From Roseinatronobacter thiooxidans (GTDB taxonomy: Bacteria; Pseudomonadota; Alphaproteobacteria; Rhodobacterales; Rhodobacteraceae): a stretch of 45,904 nt of DNA. Positions 27,423-35,554 of this stretch are shown one piece after another. Location of the stretch: assembly GCF_001870675.1 (NCBI RefSeq), contig NZ_MEHT01000003.1, forward strand, positions 1-45,904. Direction: 5' to 3'. Within the stretch, counting starts at the first letter, position 1, and the number at the start of each line of letters is the position of its first letter. The position numbers were made by a program, and so were the translations under genes. Below the pieces are notes generated by a model that ran no database searches, was not told the origin of the DNA, and was given only the letters and a program-made list of their open reading frames with translations.

Positions 27423-28973
27423 TTGGCAGACCTACCAGCACCCTCTGTCGGCGTGGTGATCCGCACCAAGGACCGGCCGGTTTTCGTTAAGCGCGCGCTT
27501 GCAACTGTCATGGCGCAGACCCACAGAAATTTTCATATCATTCTGGTCAATGACGGGGGCGACCTGTCTCAGCTTCAGGCGGCACTTGCGCCCGATGGTG
27601 TGCTGATCGTCCCGCAAGAGCGGTTCACCCTGCTGAACCTGAACCCCGGACTGGGCCGGTCGGCTGCGTTCAATCGCGGGGTCGCGGCGCTGCAAACAGA
27701 TTTTGTAACCTGTCTGGACGATGACGACACCTGGGATGCCGATTTCATGTCGGCGCTGCTTGCGTTCTTTCTGGAAACCGTCCCCTCGGTGCCGGACTTG
27801 GGCGGGGTTGGCGCACAGGTCATCGCCCTGAAAGAAGAGATTATCGGCACCGGAGCAGACACCGAGATACGCATCATCGGCGAAGACTCTCTGCCTGCCG
27901 CATTCCATCGGGGCGAGTTCTTTCTGAACCCGCTGGCTTATGCGTGCTACCGGCAAGACATCTATCCTGTGCAATGGATGATGCGCCGCGATGCCGTGCT
28001 TCAGATCGGCGGCTTTCCCGAGCATTTTGACGTGATGGAAGACCGCGCCTTTATGAACCGTTTTCTGGCGCGCTGGCGGATGGCCATTCTTGACAGGCGG
28101 CTGGCCTATCACCACCGCCGCATCCAGCGCGCCGAAGACCGAACCCGCAATGTGCTTTTGAACACGCTGGACAATCCGTCCTATGACTGGCGCTATTTCT
28201 CGGATCTTGCCCGCCCGGCGATCGATCTTGAAACCGATTCCGCCATGGCCGCGATCATTCGCAGCATCATCTCTGACCTGCTGAGCGAAGTGAACTATGA
28301 AACCAGCGCGATCTGGCAAAAGGTCGATGGTGAAATGCGCAGCCTGCGCGCGCAACTTGCCGAAGACCGCGATGCCCTGCTGCACCAGCTTGAAACAGTG
28401 CCTGCGGGCAGGGCACCCGCCCCCAAAAACGCCATGGGGTCTGACAGGCTAATGTCACAGCCTGCCCTGTTCGACCTGTGGAAGGTGTTTCCACAAGGCG
28501 AGCATGCGCAATATGTCACCCCCAATACCGCCTTTGCTCAACGCCTGTCGCTGTCGATCAACGCGCCGCAATACGGCTTGTTGCTGCATGCCTCGTCACA
28601 CACGCACAAGCTGGTGCTGCAAATCCCCGATACAGGCGATTGGGCCGCGCTGGAAATGCGCCTTGACGGGCTTGCAGCGGCGGGTCAGGGCTTGCAATGT
28701 CATGTCCAGATAGACGCCGCCGAGGATTATCTGTTCGAGACAGCCTTGCAGCACCGCGTCACAACCGAAAATGGCGAAATCCGCCATGATGCAGGCGCTT
28801 TTGCAGTGCATGCATGCAACGCAGGCACAGGCAGCATAATTTCGCGCGATATTCCGGCGGCGTGGCTGCACAGTGTCAGCCAACCCAAATTGTCGATCAT
28901 CTTTCCCCGCCGCTGCCAGAACTTCCGTTTCATCTGCACCAATCTTGTGGTCGGGCCGCATGCGCAGGTTTGA
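27423..28973 (+). CDS. Glycosyltransferase family 2 protein with extra C-terminal beta domain
   Basis: A 516-residue protein. The start chosen is TTG 27423, five bases after GGAG; TTG 27402 would add seven residues. The GT-A domain occupies about 1-260: VGVVIRTKDRP, LVNDGGD (Asp44), the metal motif CLDDDDTW (97-104) and the acceptor-side MEDRAF. A helical, partly coiled region follows (270-335). Residues about 345-516 form a beta-rich domain of unknown type (SQPALFDLWKVFPQGEHAQY to the end). It is the first gene of four closely packed, same-strand genes that include a sulfotransferase. The acceptor could be a protein or a glycan; the sequence does not say. No membrane segment is seen. Confidence 0.85.
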   Translation: MADLPAPSVGVVIRTKDRPVFVKRALATVMAQTHRNFHIILVNDGGDLSQLQAALAPDGVLIVPQERFTLLNLNPGLGRSAAFNRGVAALQTDFVTCLDDDDTWDADFMSALLAFFLETVPSVPDLGGVGAQVIALKEEIIGTGADTEIRIIGEDSLPAAFHRGEFFLNPLAYACYRQDIYPVQWMMRRDAVLQIGGFPEHFDVMEDRAFMNRFLARWRMAILDRRLAYHHRRIQRAEDRTRNVLLNTLDNPSYDWRYFSDLARPAIDLETDSAMAAIIRSIISDLLSEVNYETSAIWQKVDGEMRSLRAQLAEDRDALLHQLETVPAGRAPAPKNAMGSDRLMSQPALFDLWKVFPQGEHAQYVTPNTAFAQRLSLSINAPQYGLLLHASSHTHKLVLQIPDTGDWAALEMRLDGLAAAGQGLQCHVQIDAAEDYLFETALQHRVTTENGEIRHDAGAFAVHACNAGTGSIISRDIPAAWLHSVSQPKLSIIFPRRCQNFRFICTNLVVGPHAQV

Positions 28974-28984
28974 CAGCACAGGGC

Positions 28985-29815
28985 ATGGGCCAAATCGTCT
29001 TGGAAAAGTCGCGGATCGGACCAGACATGCTGACTGAACAGATACCAGAATTTGCCGTTCAAAGTGAGCTTGGCGCAGATATTTTCCGCCGGGTCGAAAC
29101 GCCGAGCGAGCGCCGACACCACTATGAATGCATTGCCACTGTCATCCGCGATGACGATCTGCCCCGCGTGGTCGCGTATCACGACGATGCACGCAAAAAC
29201 CCCGAGCGGATGATCGCAGCCGAAGCGCGTATGCGCCAGACTGCGGCACTTGGGCAGGGCTTCATTCTGGCCGACCCGCGCAGCTACCCTGTGCCAGACA
29301 CCCCGCGCATGCGGCTTGAGTTCTTGCTGTATTTGGACTTCTTTCGCCACTGGCAGATCAAGACACTGGAAATCGCGCGGATTAAAACCCTGATCCAGTC
29401 TGGCGGAACGCTGACGCCGCCTGAAATCTCGCGCGTGTTCCGGCTGCTGCTGGATTTCAACCAGACCACACAGGCGCAATTTTTCATCAGCGCATTTATG
29501 CCCCATCTGCTGCGGATGTCGCAAGAAAAGAAAGATGACAGGTGGCAGAACGCAGCCTATGCTTTGCGCATGATCGGCGATTTGCTGCTTCGGTCAGGGC
29601 AGGCGAAACCTTCTCTTAATGCTTATGAGGCATCCATTGCATTGGGCGACAACGCATTCCGGCGCGGCCTTGCAATCCGTGCAGCTTTTGCCGCCGATGA
29701 CAGGGATGCAACCCTGCGCCATCTGGAACAATACGAGCGTCAATGGCAATTGCCCGCGGCGCTGGCCACCATCAAGACCGTCATTTCATCTTCTGATTCT
29801 GGAGAAGCTCTTTGA
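28985..29815 (+). CDS. Uncharacterised protein in glycan cluster
   Basis: A 276-residue protein I do not recognise. The start is taken as ATG 28985, 11 bases after the GT2 stop; the frame is open further upstream inside that gene, and no clear ribosome site decides the start. The N-terminal third is mixed alpha/beta (SELGADIFRRVETP, HYECIATVIRDDDLPRVVAY). The remainder is mostly helical with TPR-like features near 190-270 (RWQNAAYALRMIGDLLLRSG, then LNAYEASIALGDNAFRRG). No signal peptide, membrane helix or catalytic motif is visible. It overlaps the sulfotransferase start by four bases, so the two are co-translated and it is likely a helper or binding partner in the same pathway. Confidence 0.75.
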   Translation: MGQIVLEKSRIGPDMLTEQIPEFAVQSELGADIFRRVETPSERRHHYECIATVIRDDDLPRVVAYHDDARKNPERMIAAEARMRQTAALGQGFILADPRSYPVPDTPRMRLEFLLYLDFFRHWQIKTLEIARIKTLIQSGGTLTPPEISRVFRLLLDFNQTTQAQFFISAFMPHLLRMSQEKKDDRWQNAAYALRMIGDLLLRSGQAKPSLNAYEASIALGDNAFRRGLAIRAAFAADDRDATLRHLEQYERQWQLPAALATIKTVISSSDSGEAL

Positions 29816-30609
29816 CCACGATAACCCGCGAAAATTGCGCTGACATCCTGTGTATCGGTGCGCAAAAAGCCTCGACCAGCTGGTTGCACCATGTGCTGAA
29901 TGCACATCCCACAACCTATTCATTTCCGAATTCGGAACCCGTCACCTCGACCACGAAAGAGGCGCATTTCTGGGACTGGAACCATCAACGCGGGGCCGAT
30001 TGGTATCGCGCCCTGCTGGCCCCACCAGAACCGGACCGGCTGTCGATGGATTTCACCCCTGAATATTCCCTGATGTCAGAGGCACAGATTGCAGAATGCA
30101 AACAGTTGAACCCCACAGCGCGCGTCATCTATGTGCTGCGCGACCCGCTGGCGCGCGCCATCTCGGCCTTGCGCATGCATACGCTGTGGCAAAGTGACGG
30201 AAAAGACGCAGAGCAGGTGGAAATCAGCTTTGACGATGGCTTTCTCGAATTGCTGCAAACAGCGCGTGTTTTCGACATGAGTTCCTATGTTGCGAATTAC
30301 CGCCGCTGGGCAAAGCATTACGACAATATTCTGGTTCTGAACTACGAAGATATCGTCGCAGACTCCGCAGCCTCGATGCGGCGTGTCTATGCGCATTGCG
30401 GGCTGGATATCGACACCATGCCCCAAGAGGCGCGCGCGGAATTCGACAAACGCATGCAAAAACGCATCTGGGCCAGCGTGCCCTATTCGGTCAGCGCGGA
30501 TGTCACATATTTTCTGCATGGCTTGCTCTGGCCAAAGCGGCAGGCCGCGGAAAAAGAATTCCGCTTCAAGTTTCAAGAATATCGCGATGTGCTTGGCCAC
30601 AGGGTTTGA
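29812..30609 (+). CDS. Sulfotransferase (PAPS-dependent)
   Basis: A 265-residue sulfotransferase-domain protein. The 5'-phosphosulfate binding loop is GAQKASTSWL (16-25), and the 3'-phosphate site is in RVIYVLRDPLARAISALR (about 103-120). Both match carbohydrate/heparan-type sulfotransferases, which move sulfate from PAPS to a sugar hydroxyl or amine. The start is TTG 29812, after GGAGAAG, overlapping the previous stop. No membrane segment or signal is present, so it would act in the cytoplasm, for example on a lipid-linked or protein-linked glycan before export. PAPS synthesis genes are not in the window. Confidence 0.87.
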   Translation: MTTITRENCADILCIGAQKASTSWLHHVLNAHPTTYSFPNSEPVTSTTKEAHFWDWNHQRGADWYRALLAPPEPDRLSMDFTPEYSLMSEAQIAECKQLNPTARVIYVLRDPLARAISALRMHTLWQSDGKDAEQVEISFDDGFLELLQTARVFDMSSYVANYRRWAKHYDNILVLNYEDIVADSAASMRRVYAHCGLDIDTMPQEARAEFDKRMQKRIWASVPYSVSADVTYFLHGLLWPKRQAAEKEFRFKFQEYRDVLGHRV

Positions 30610-30624
30610 CACGCGGGCCAGCGC

Positions 30625-32865
30625 ATGACGCAACCGGCGACAGATCTGGCGCGGCACCTGTGGCACGCGCCCCTGTCCGACCCGGCGGCACCGCAGCAGG
30701 AGGTGCTGCGCGCCCTGACGCAAGGTGCCACATATGATGCGGTGAAATCGGGCTTGCAGCAGCTTGCGCGTCTGGGTCTGCCCGGCGCGCAAGTCTCTGC
30801 ACAGGCGCAGGCGCGCTGGCCAAACTCCATCGATATGGCGTTGCTGGCCTTCGATCTGGCCCCCCTGTCACAAAAAGACGCGGCCCTTGCGCAGGCGCAT
30901 CACTGTGTCATCGCGCAAAACCGCCGCCGCGCCGCGCTGGCGGGTGCCTATCTGCGCATGGGCCGTGCGAAGCACGCGCGTCAGGTGCTTGAGAATATCG
31001 ACCCGCACTCTGCCACCGCGCCCGATGATACCCGGCGCAGGGCCGAGCTGGCGCTGGCGCAAGGGGATTTTGCGCGCGCCCGCGCAGATATCGACTGGCT
31101 GGAAGGGCAGGGCAAAGTGACGATAGCCCACCTGCTGCGAATGCAGCTTTGCTACCAGTGCGACGGCGCAGTGGGGCTGCATGCATGGCTTCAGTCCATC
31201 GCAGCCCCCTCTGCCGCCCTCTGGGAACGGGCCTTTCATATATTCATGTCCGAAGGCGATTTCCGGAATGCCCCGCAAGCCTTGGAAAACTGGCAGCGCC
31301 TTGGGCATACCGACCCCGCAACGCTGAGCCGCGCGCAAACGCGGCTGGCGCTGGAACGCGGCGATGCTGAACGCGCGCACGCGCTGTTGCATGACAGGCT
31401 TGCCGCGCAGCCCCACTGGCACTGGCAGGCAACAGACCATGTGCAATGGCTGCGTGCAGGGCAGCTGGCCCAGCACCCCCCGGCCGAATTGCTGGACCAC
31501 GCCCATGCCGCCTGCCGGATACATGCGCGCCACGACTGGCTGCACCACCTGCGCCGGATGCTGTGCGAAACTGTCGAAGACTGGCGCGGGCTGGCGCGAG
31601 TGCCTGCTTTCAGTACGCAAACCGCGCTGATTTCCGCGCGCGCTGCGTTGCGCATGGGCCTATCGGGGCAAGCGGCAGCGGCACTTGCGCCCGCGCGGCG
31701 TGGCACCGCCACTGCGCAAGACATGTGCCGCCTGATGGTGCTGCGCGCCGAAGCGTTCTGGATGGCCGGTCGCCTATGCGCTGCGCGAAAGGCGCATCAC
31801 ATCGCCGCCGAACTGGCCACCGATGCCCTGCAACGGGCCGAGGTTGCGCTTTCGGGCGCGGAAATCGCCTTGCTGGCCGGTGATGCGGCCGATGCAGGCC
31901 AAGTGCTTGCGCCCGCAGCACAAGGCTTCCCCGATCGCATGGCCGTACCGCTGACGCAGGCGCGGATCGCCTTCCTGCAGGGGGATTTCACCGCAGCAAT
32001 GGCAGAGCATGCGCGGTTCAACACCCTCAAACTCGCCCAGACCGGCACGCCCGCCCCGCCAGATGTGCGTGACCGCATCGTGGCGGATGCCCATCTTGCC
32101 GCGCGCGGCATCGAGGCGGCCTTTGCCCCGGATCAGAGCGTGGCCCATAGCGTCGCATGTGCAGGGCTGGCGCGCGTCATCGCATCACCGGGCTTGTCGG
32201 CCTGCCTGCTGCGGCGCGCGCATCTGCGCGGGGAATTGCCGTTTCATCCCCAAAAGGGCGCGCATATTCCCCGCGTGATCGCGCATTACTGGCAAGGCCC
32301 GCATGGCCCTGCAATCGCCCGCGCCCGCGCGCAATGGGCGCGCATGCATCCTGGCTTTCGCCAGCATGTCTTCGATGACACAAGCGCAGCTGTCTGGATG
32401 CGCCAGAATTTCGGCGCAGAGATGGCCCGGCGCTTTCTGGCCCTCGGCCATGCTGCCTTGCGCGCCGATCTGTTCCGCCTGTGCTGGGTCTTGCGGCAGG
32501 GCGGGCTGTTTGCCGATCTGGACGAATATCCGCGCATCCCTGTCACCCCGTGGCTGGAAGGCGCGCGCGCAGTGCTGTGTGTCGAGCGTGGCTTTGGCAC
32601 GATTGCCAATAATTTCATTGCCGCCGAACCGGACCACCGCGTTTGCGCCATGGCGCTAGAGCATGTCTGCACCGCATTGGACCAGACCGACACACCCTAT
32701 GCATGGTGGCATAGCGGCCCCGCGCAATGGACACGCGCGACCTTTGCCCATCTGGTCAAAGACGGCGGCACCGATATCCGTCTGCTGTCGCAAGCCCAGT
32801 ATTGCAGGCGCGTTGCCACCAATCTGCCCTATCCGCATAAACGCAGCCCCGACCACTGGCGCTAG
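30625..32865 (+). CDS. Large helical-repeat protein with C-terminal DXD glycosyltransferase domain
   Basis: A 746-residue protein. Residues 1-530 are Ala-rich helical repeats in a TPR-like pattern (for example AGAYLRMGRAKHARQVLENI, AEIALLAGDAADAGQVLAPA). Residues about 545-740 form a glycosyltransferase domain of the OCH1/Gly_transf_sug type: IPRVIAHYWQGP, then HAALRADLFRLCWVLRQGG and the metal motif FADLDEYP with Asp631 and Asp633. Fusion of a long repeat domain to this transferase suggests that the repeats recognise a protein or glycan partner; this is inference. It starts 15 bases after the sulfotransferase and completes the four-gene cluster. Confidence 0.82.
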   Translation: MTQPATDLARHLWHAPLSDPAAPQQEVLRALTQGATYDAVKSGLQQLARLGLPGAQVSAQAQARWPNSIDMALLAFDLAPLSQKDAALAQAHHCVIAQNRRRAALAGAYLRMGRAKHARQVLENIDPHSATAPDDTRRRAELALAQGDFARARADIDWLEGQGKVTIAHLLRMQLCYQCDGAVGLHAWLQSIAAPSAALWERAFHIFMSEGDFRNAPQALENWQRLGHTDPATLSRAQTRLALERGDAERAHALLHDRLAAQPHWHWQATDHVQWLRAGQLAQHPPAELLDHAHAACRIHARHDWLHHLRRMLCETVEDWRGLARVPAFSTQTALISARAALRMGLSGQAAAALAPARRGTATAQDMCRLMVLRAEAFWMAGRLCAARKAHHIAAELATDALQRAEVALSGAEIALLAGDAADAGQVLAPAAQGFPDRMAVPLTQARIAFLQGDFTAAMAEHARFNTLKLAQTGTPAPPDVRDRIVADAHLAARGIEAAFAPDQSVAHSVACAGLARVIASPGLSACLLRRAHLRGELPFHPQKGAHIPRVIAHYWQGPHGPAIARARAQWARMHPGFRQHVFDDTSAAVWMRQNFGAEMARRFLALGHAALRADLFRLCWVLRQGGLFADLDEYPRIPVTPWLEGARAVLCVERGFGTIANNFIAAEPDHRVCAMALEHVCTALDQTDTPYAWWHSGPAQWTRATFAHLVKDGGTDIRLLSQAQYCRRVATNLPYPHKRSPDHWR

Positions 32866-32988
32866 TGTGCCAGCCTGCGGCAAGGCCGCTGTGCCAAACA
32901 CAGGCGGCGGCGCGCAAGCTATAGGGGCCATCCCCGATTGACCCTGCCTGCCTGCGCATGCAACCCTGCCATTTTCTTGCTCCAAATA

Positions 32989-33021
32989 CTCCCGCCGGAG
33001 GCATCTGGCCGCAAGGCCAGA
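32989..33021. repeat. Two adjacent small hairpins, possible dispersed intergenic element
   Basis: CTCC-CGCC-GGAG (32989-33000) is followed by TCTGGCC-GCAA-GGCCAGA (33004-33021), the latter with a GNRA-type loop, between the DXD transferase gene and the dehydrogenase gene. The compact paired shape resembles REP-like intergenic elements. Only one copy is present in the window, so dispersal is not shown. Confidence 0.4.
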
Positions 33022-33046
33022 CCCCCGCCCAACAAAGGCACTGCCC

Positions 33047-34144
33047 ATGAAAGCTGCTCTGTGCACCGATTTCAACGCACCGCTCACTGTCACCGAACTG
33101 ACCCTCGCCCCCCCGCGCGCGGGCGAGGTTGAGGTGACACTGGCCGCCTGCGCGATCTGCCATTCCGATCTGCATTTTATCGAAGGGGCATGGGGCGGCA
33201 GCCTGCCTGCGGTCTACGGGCACGAAGCTTCGGGCTATGTCACAGCGCTTGGCGACGGGGTCTCCGCCTACCAGATCGGGCAGCCTGTGCTGGTCACGCT
33301 GATCCGCGCCTGCGGCACGTGCGCCTGTTGCAGCGATTGCCGCCCTGCGATTTGTGAACATGCGGGCGCGGCGGACTCGCCCCTTTCCCTGCCCGATGGC
33401 ACTGCTGTTGCGCAGGGCATGAAAACCGCAGGTTTCGCCGAGAAAGTCGTGGTCGATGCCAGCCAGCTTGCGCCCCTGCCCGCTGACATTCCCATGGATG
33501 TGGCCGCCCTGCTGGCCTGCGGGGTGATTACGGGTGTGGGCGCTGTGTTCAACACCGCGCAGATGCAGGCCGGGGCCACGGCGTTGGTCATCGGCACGGG
33601 CGGCGTTGGGTTGAATGCCATTCAGGGTGCGCGGCTGGCGGGTGCACGGCGCATCATCGCCATGGACATCGCCCCCGAGAAGCTGGCGGCCGCGCTGGAT
33701 TTTGGCGCGACAGATGGCGTTCTGGCAACCGACAAAGACGCGCGCCAACAGGTGCAAGCCCTGACCGACGGGCGCGGGGCGGATTATGTCTTTGTGACTG
33801 TGGGCGCGGTTGTGGCCTATGAACAGGCGCTGGGGTTATGCGCGGTCGGTGGCGCGATCGTCATGGCGGGCATGACCGGCAATGACGATTACATGCGCCT
33901 GAACCCGATGATGGTGGCGTATCAGGAACAGCGGCTTTTGGGGTCCAAGATGGGCGGCACAGTGCTGCGCCGCGATATCCCGCGTTTGATCGAGTATTAC
34001 CGCCAAGGCCGGCTGAAGCTGGATGAGTTGATCTCGAACCGCTACCCGCTAGATCAGATCAATGACGCCATTGCCGACACGGCCAAGGGCGGAACGCGGC
34101 GCAATGTCATTGTGTTTGATGCTTTCTCGCGGGGTGCGCCATGA
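33047..34144 (+). CDS. Zinc-dependent alcohol dehydrogenase (MDR family)
   Basis: A 365-residue medium-chain dehydrogenase. Catalytic zinc ligands are Cys38 (CAICHSDLHF) and His59-Glu60 (YGHEASG). The structural zinc loop is CGTCACCSDCRPAIC with Cys89, 92, 95 and 103. The NAD-binding motif is GTGGVGLNAIQGARLAG. It oxidises or reduces an alcohol/aldehyde in the cytoplasm; the substrate is not predicted by sequence. Its stop overlaps the start of the enolase-superfamily gene by four bases, and an ABC uptake system follows, so it likely acts on the imported compound or its product. It starts the catabolic cluster. Confidence 0.92.
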   Translation: MKAALCTDFNAPLTVTELTLAPPRAGEVEVTLAACAICHSDLHFIEGAWGGSLPAVYGHEASGYVTALGDGVSAYQIGQPVLVTLIRACGTCACCSDCRPAICEHAGAADSPLSLPDGTAVAQGMKTAGFAEKVVVDASQLAPLPADIPMDVAALLACGVITGVGAVFNTAQMQAGATALVIGTGGVGLNAIQGARLAGARRIIAMDIAPEKLAAALDFGATDGVLATDKDARQQVQALTDGRGADYVFVTVGAVVAYEQALGLCAVGGAIVMAGMTGNDDYMRLNPMMVAYQEQRLLGSKMGGTVLRRDIPRLIEYYRQGRLKLDELISNRYPLDQINDAIADTAKGGTRRNVIVFDAFSRGAP

Positions 34145-35373
34145 AACTGGAAGCGCTGGAGATTTTCTTCATTGAAACCCCGCCCCCCGGTTGGGGCGGG
34201 CGCTACTGGACCATCGTCAAGCTGGTTACCGAATGCGGCATTTTGGGCTATGGCGAAGTCTATGCCAGTGCAGTCGGCGCGCAGGCCATGCGCGCGGTGA
34301 TATCGGATGTGTTCAACCGCTATTTCAAGGGCGAGAACCCCGAGAATGTCGAGCGGATGTTTCGCCGCGCCTATTCCTCGGGGTTCACGCAGCGACCGGA
34401 CCCAACCGTTATGGGCGCATTCTCGGGGCTGGAGATTGCAGTTTGGGATATTCTGGGCAAGGCGCGCGATCGGCCTGTCTGGGCGCTGCTGGGCGGGATG
34501 ATGAACGAGAAGCTGCGCGCCTATACCTACCTCTACCCCCTGCCCCATCACACCAAAGCCGAATTCTGGACCAGCCCTGAACTGACCGCCGAAAGCGCGC
34601 TTGCGGCGGTTGATCAGGGCTTTACCGCCATCAAGCTGGACCCCGCTGGCCCTTATACCATGCGCGGCGGTCACCAGCCGGGGATGCGCGATATTGACCT
34701 GTGCGACCGGATGCTGGGGGCGGTGCGTGCGGCCATCGGCACGCGCGCCGATATCTTGTTGGGCACACATGGGCAGTTCACCCCGTCAGGCGCGATCCGT
34801 CTGGGCGCCGCAATGGAACGTCACCAGCCGCTATGGTTTGAAGAACCCACCCCGCCCGATGATATTGCAGGCATGGCAGAGGTCGCGCGCGCGGTTCGCA
34901 TTCCTGTGGCCACGGGCGAGCGGCTTTGCACCAAGGCCGAGTTCGGCGCGGTGCTGCGCGCGGGTGCCGCCAGCATTTTGCAACCCGCCCTTGGGCGCGC
35001 AGGCGGGATATGGGAGGTCAAGAAAATCGCCGCCATGGCCGAGGTGTTTGGCGCGCAGCTTGCGCCCCATCTGTATGCGGGGCCAGTGGAATGGGCGGCG
35101 AATATTCATCTTGCCGCCTCGATCCCCAATTTGCTGATGATCGAATGTATCCAGACGGGGGGCGAATTTCACCTGCCCCTGATCAGCCATAGCCTGCGGG
35201 TCGAGGATGGCTTTGTCACCCCGCCCCAAACCCCCGGCCTTGGCATTGCCTTTGACGAAGCCATGGCGCGCGCGCATCCCTATAGTGGAGAGGCTTTGCA
35301 TCTACAGATGCAGGATGCGCCCTGCGATTATGTCAATCCAAACAGTTTTGAAGGGGGTGCGCCACGCGATTGA
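34141..35373 (+). CDS. Enolase-superfamily (mandelate racemase/muconate lactonizing-like) protein lacking the usual first metal-ligand Asp
   Basis: A 410-residue protein with the two-domain enolase-superfamily layout: an N-terminal capping domain and a TIM barrel from about 130. Barrel motifs are IKLDPAG (Lys165, Asp167), GTHGQF (208-213), LWFEEPTPPDD (Glu234/Glu235), TGERLCTK (Glu260), APHLYAG (His310) and MIECIQ (Glu335). This is closest to the mannonate/galactonate dehydratase branch, where sugar acids are dehydrated. Where those enzymes have Asp before x-His (D-x-H), this protein has Gly208-Thr-His210, so the first of the three magnesium ligands is absent. It may use another ligand, a different chemistry, or be a binding protein. 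It is translationally coupled to the dehydrogenase. Confidence 0.85.
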   Translation: MKLEALEIFFIETPPPGWGGRYWTIVKLVTECGILGYGEVYASAVGAQAMRAVISDVFNRYFKGENPENVERMFRRAYSSGFTQRPDPTVMGAFSGLEIAVWDILGKARDRPVWALLGGMMNEKLRAYTYLYPLPHHTKAEFWTSPELTAESALAAVDQGFTAIKLDPAGPYTMRGGHQPGMRDIDLCDRMLGAVRAAIGTRADILLGTHGQFTPSGAIRLGAAMERHQPLWFEEPTPPDDIAGMAEVARAVRIPVATGERLCTKAEFGAVLRAGAASILQPALGRAGGIWEVKKIAAMAEVFGAQLAPHLYAGPVEWAANIHLAASIPNLLMIECIQTGGEFHLPLISHSLRVEDGFVTPPQTPGLGIAFDEAMARAHPYSGEALHLQMQDAPCDYVNPNSFEGGAPRD

Positions 35374-35399
35374 CCTGACCTGTGTTTTGCTGCAAGCTG

Positions 35400-35420
35400 A
35401 AAACGACATTATGTCGTTTT
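35400..35420. promoter_or_regulatory. 21-bp perfect palindrome, candidate operator
   Basis: AAAACGACAT-T-ATGTCGTTTT is an exact inverted repeat about a central T, 27 bases after the enolase-family stop and 134 bases before the binding-protein start. Its symmetry and length suit a dimeric regulator site. A weak intrinsic terminator is an alternative because a short T-run follows, although the stem is AT-rich and the loop would be very small. No regulator gene is adjacent. Confidence 0.5.
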
Positions 35421-35554
35421 TCGCCAGTGATGTGATGAAGCTCCGCACAAAGCAGGTACGACGTTCTGGCGGCACCCTTGTCGCCATTGCGGCAGTAAAA
35501 ACGACCGGCTCAGGCTCAAAACAAGAAACAAGATACCAGACAGGGAGATCAGAA

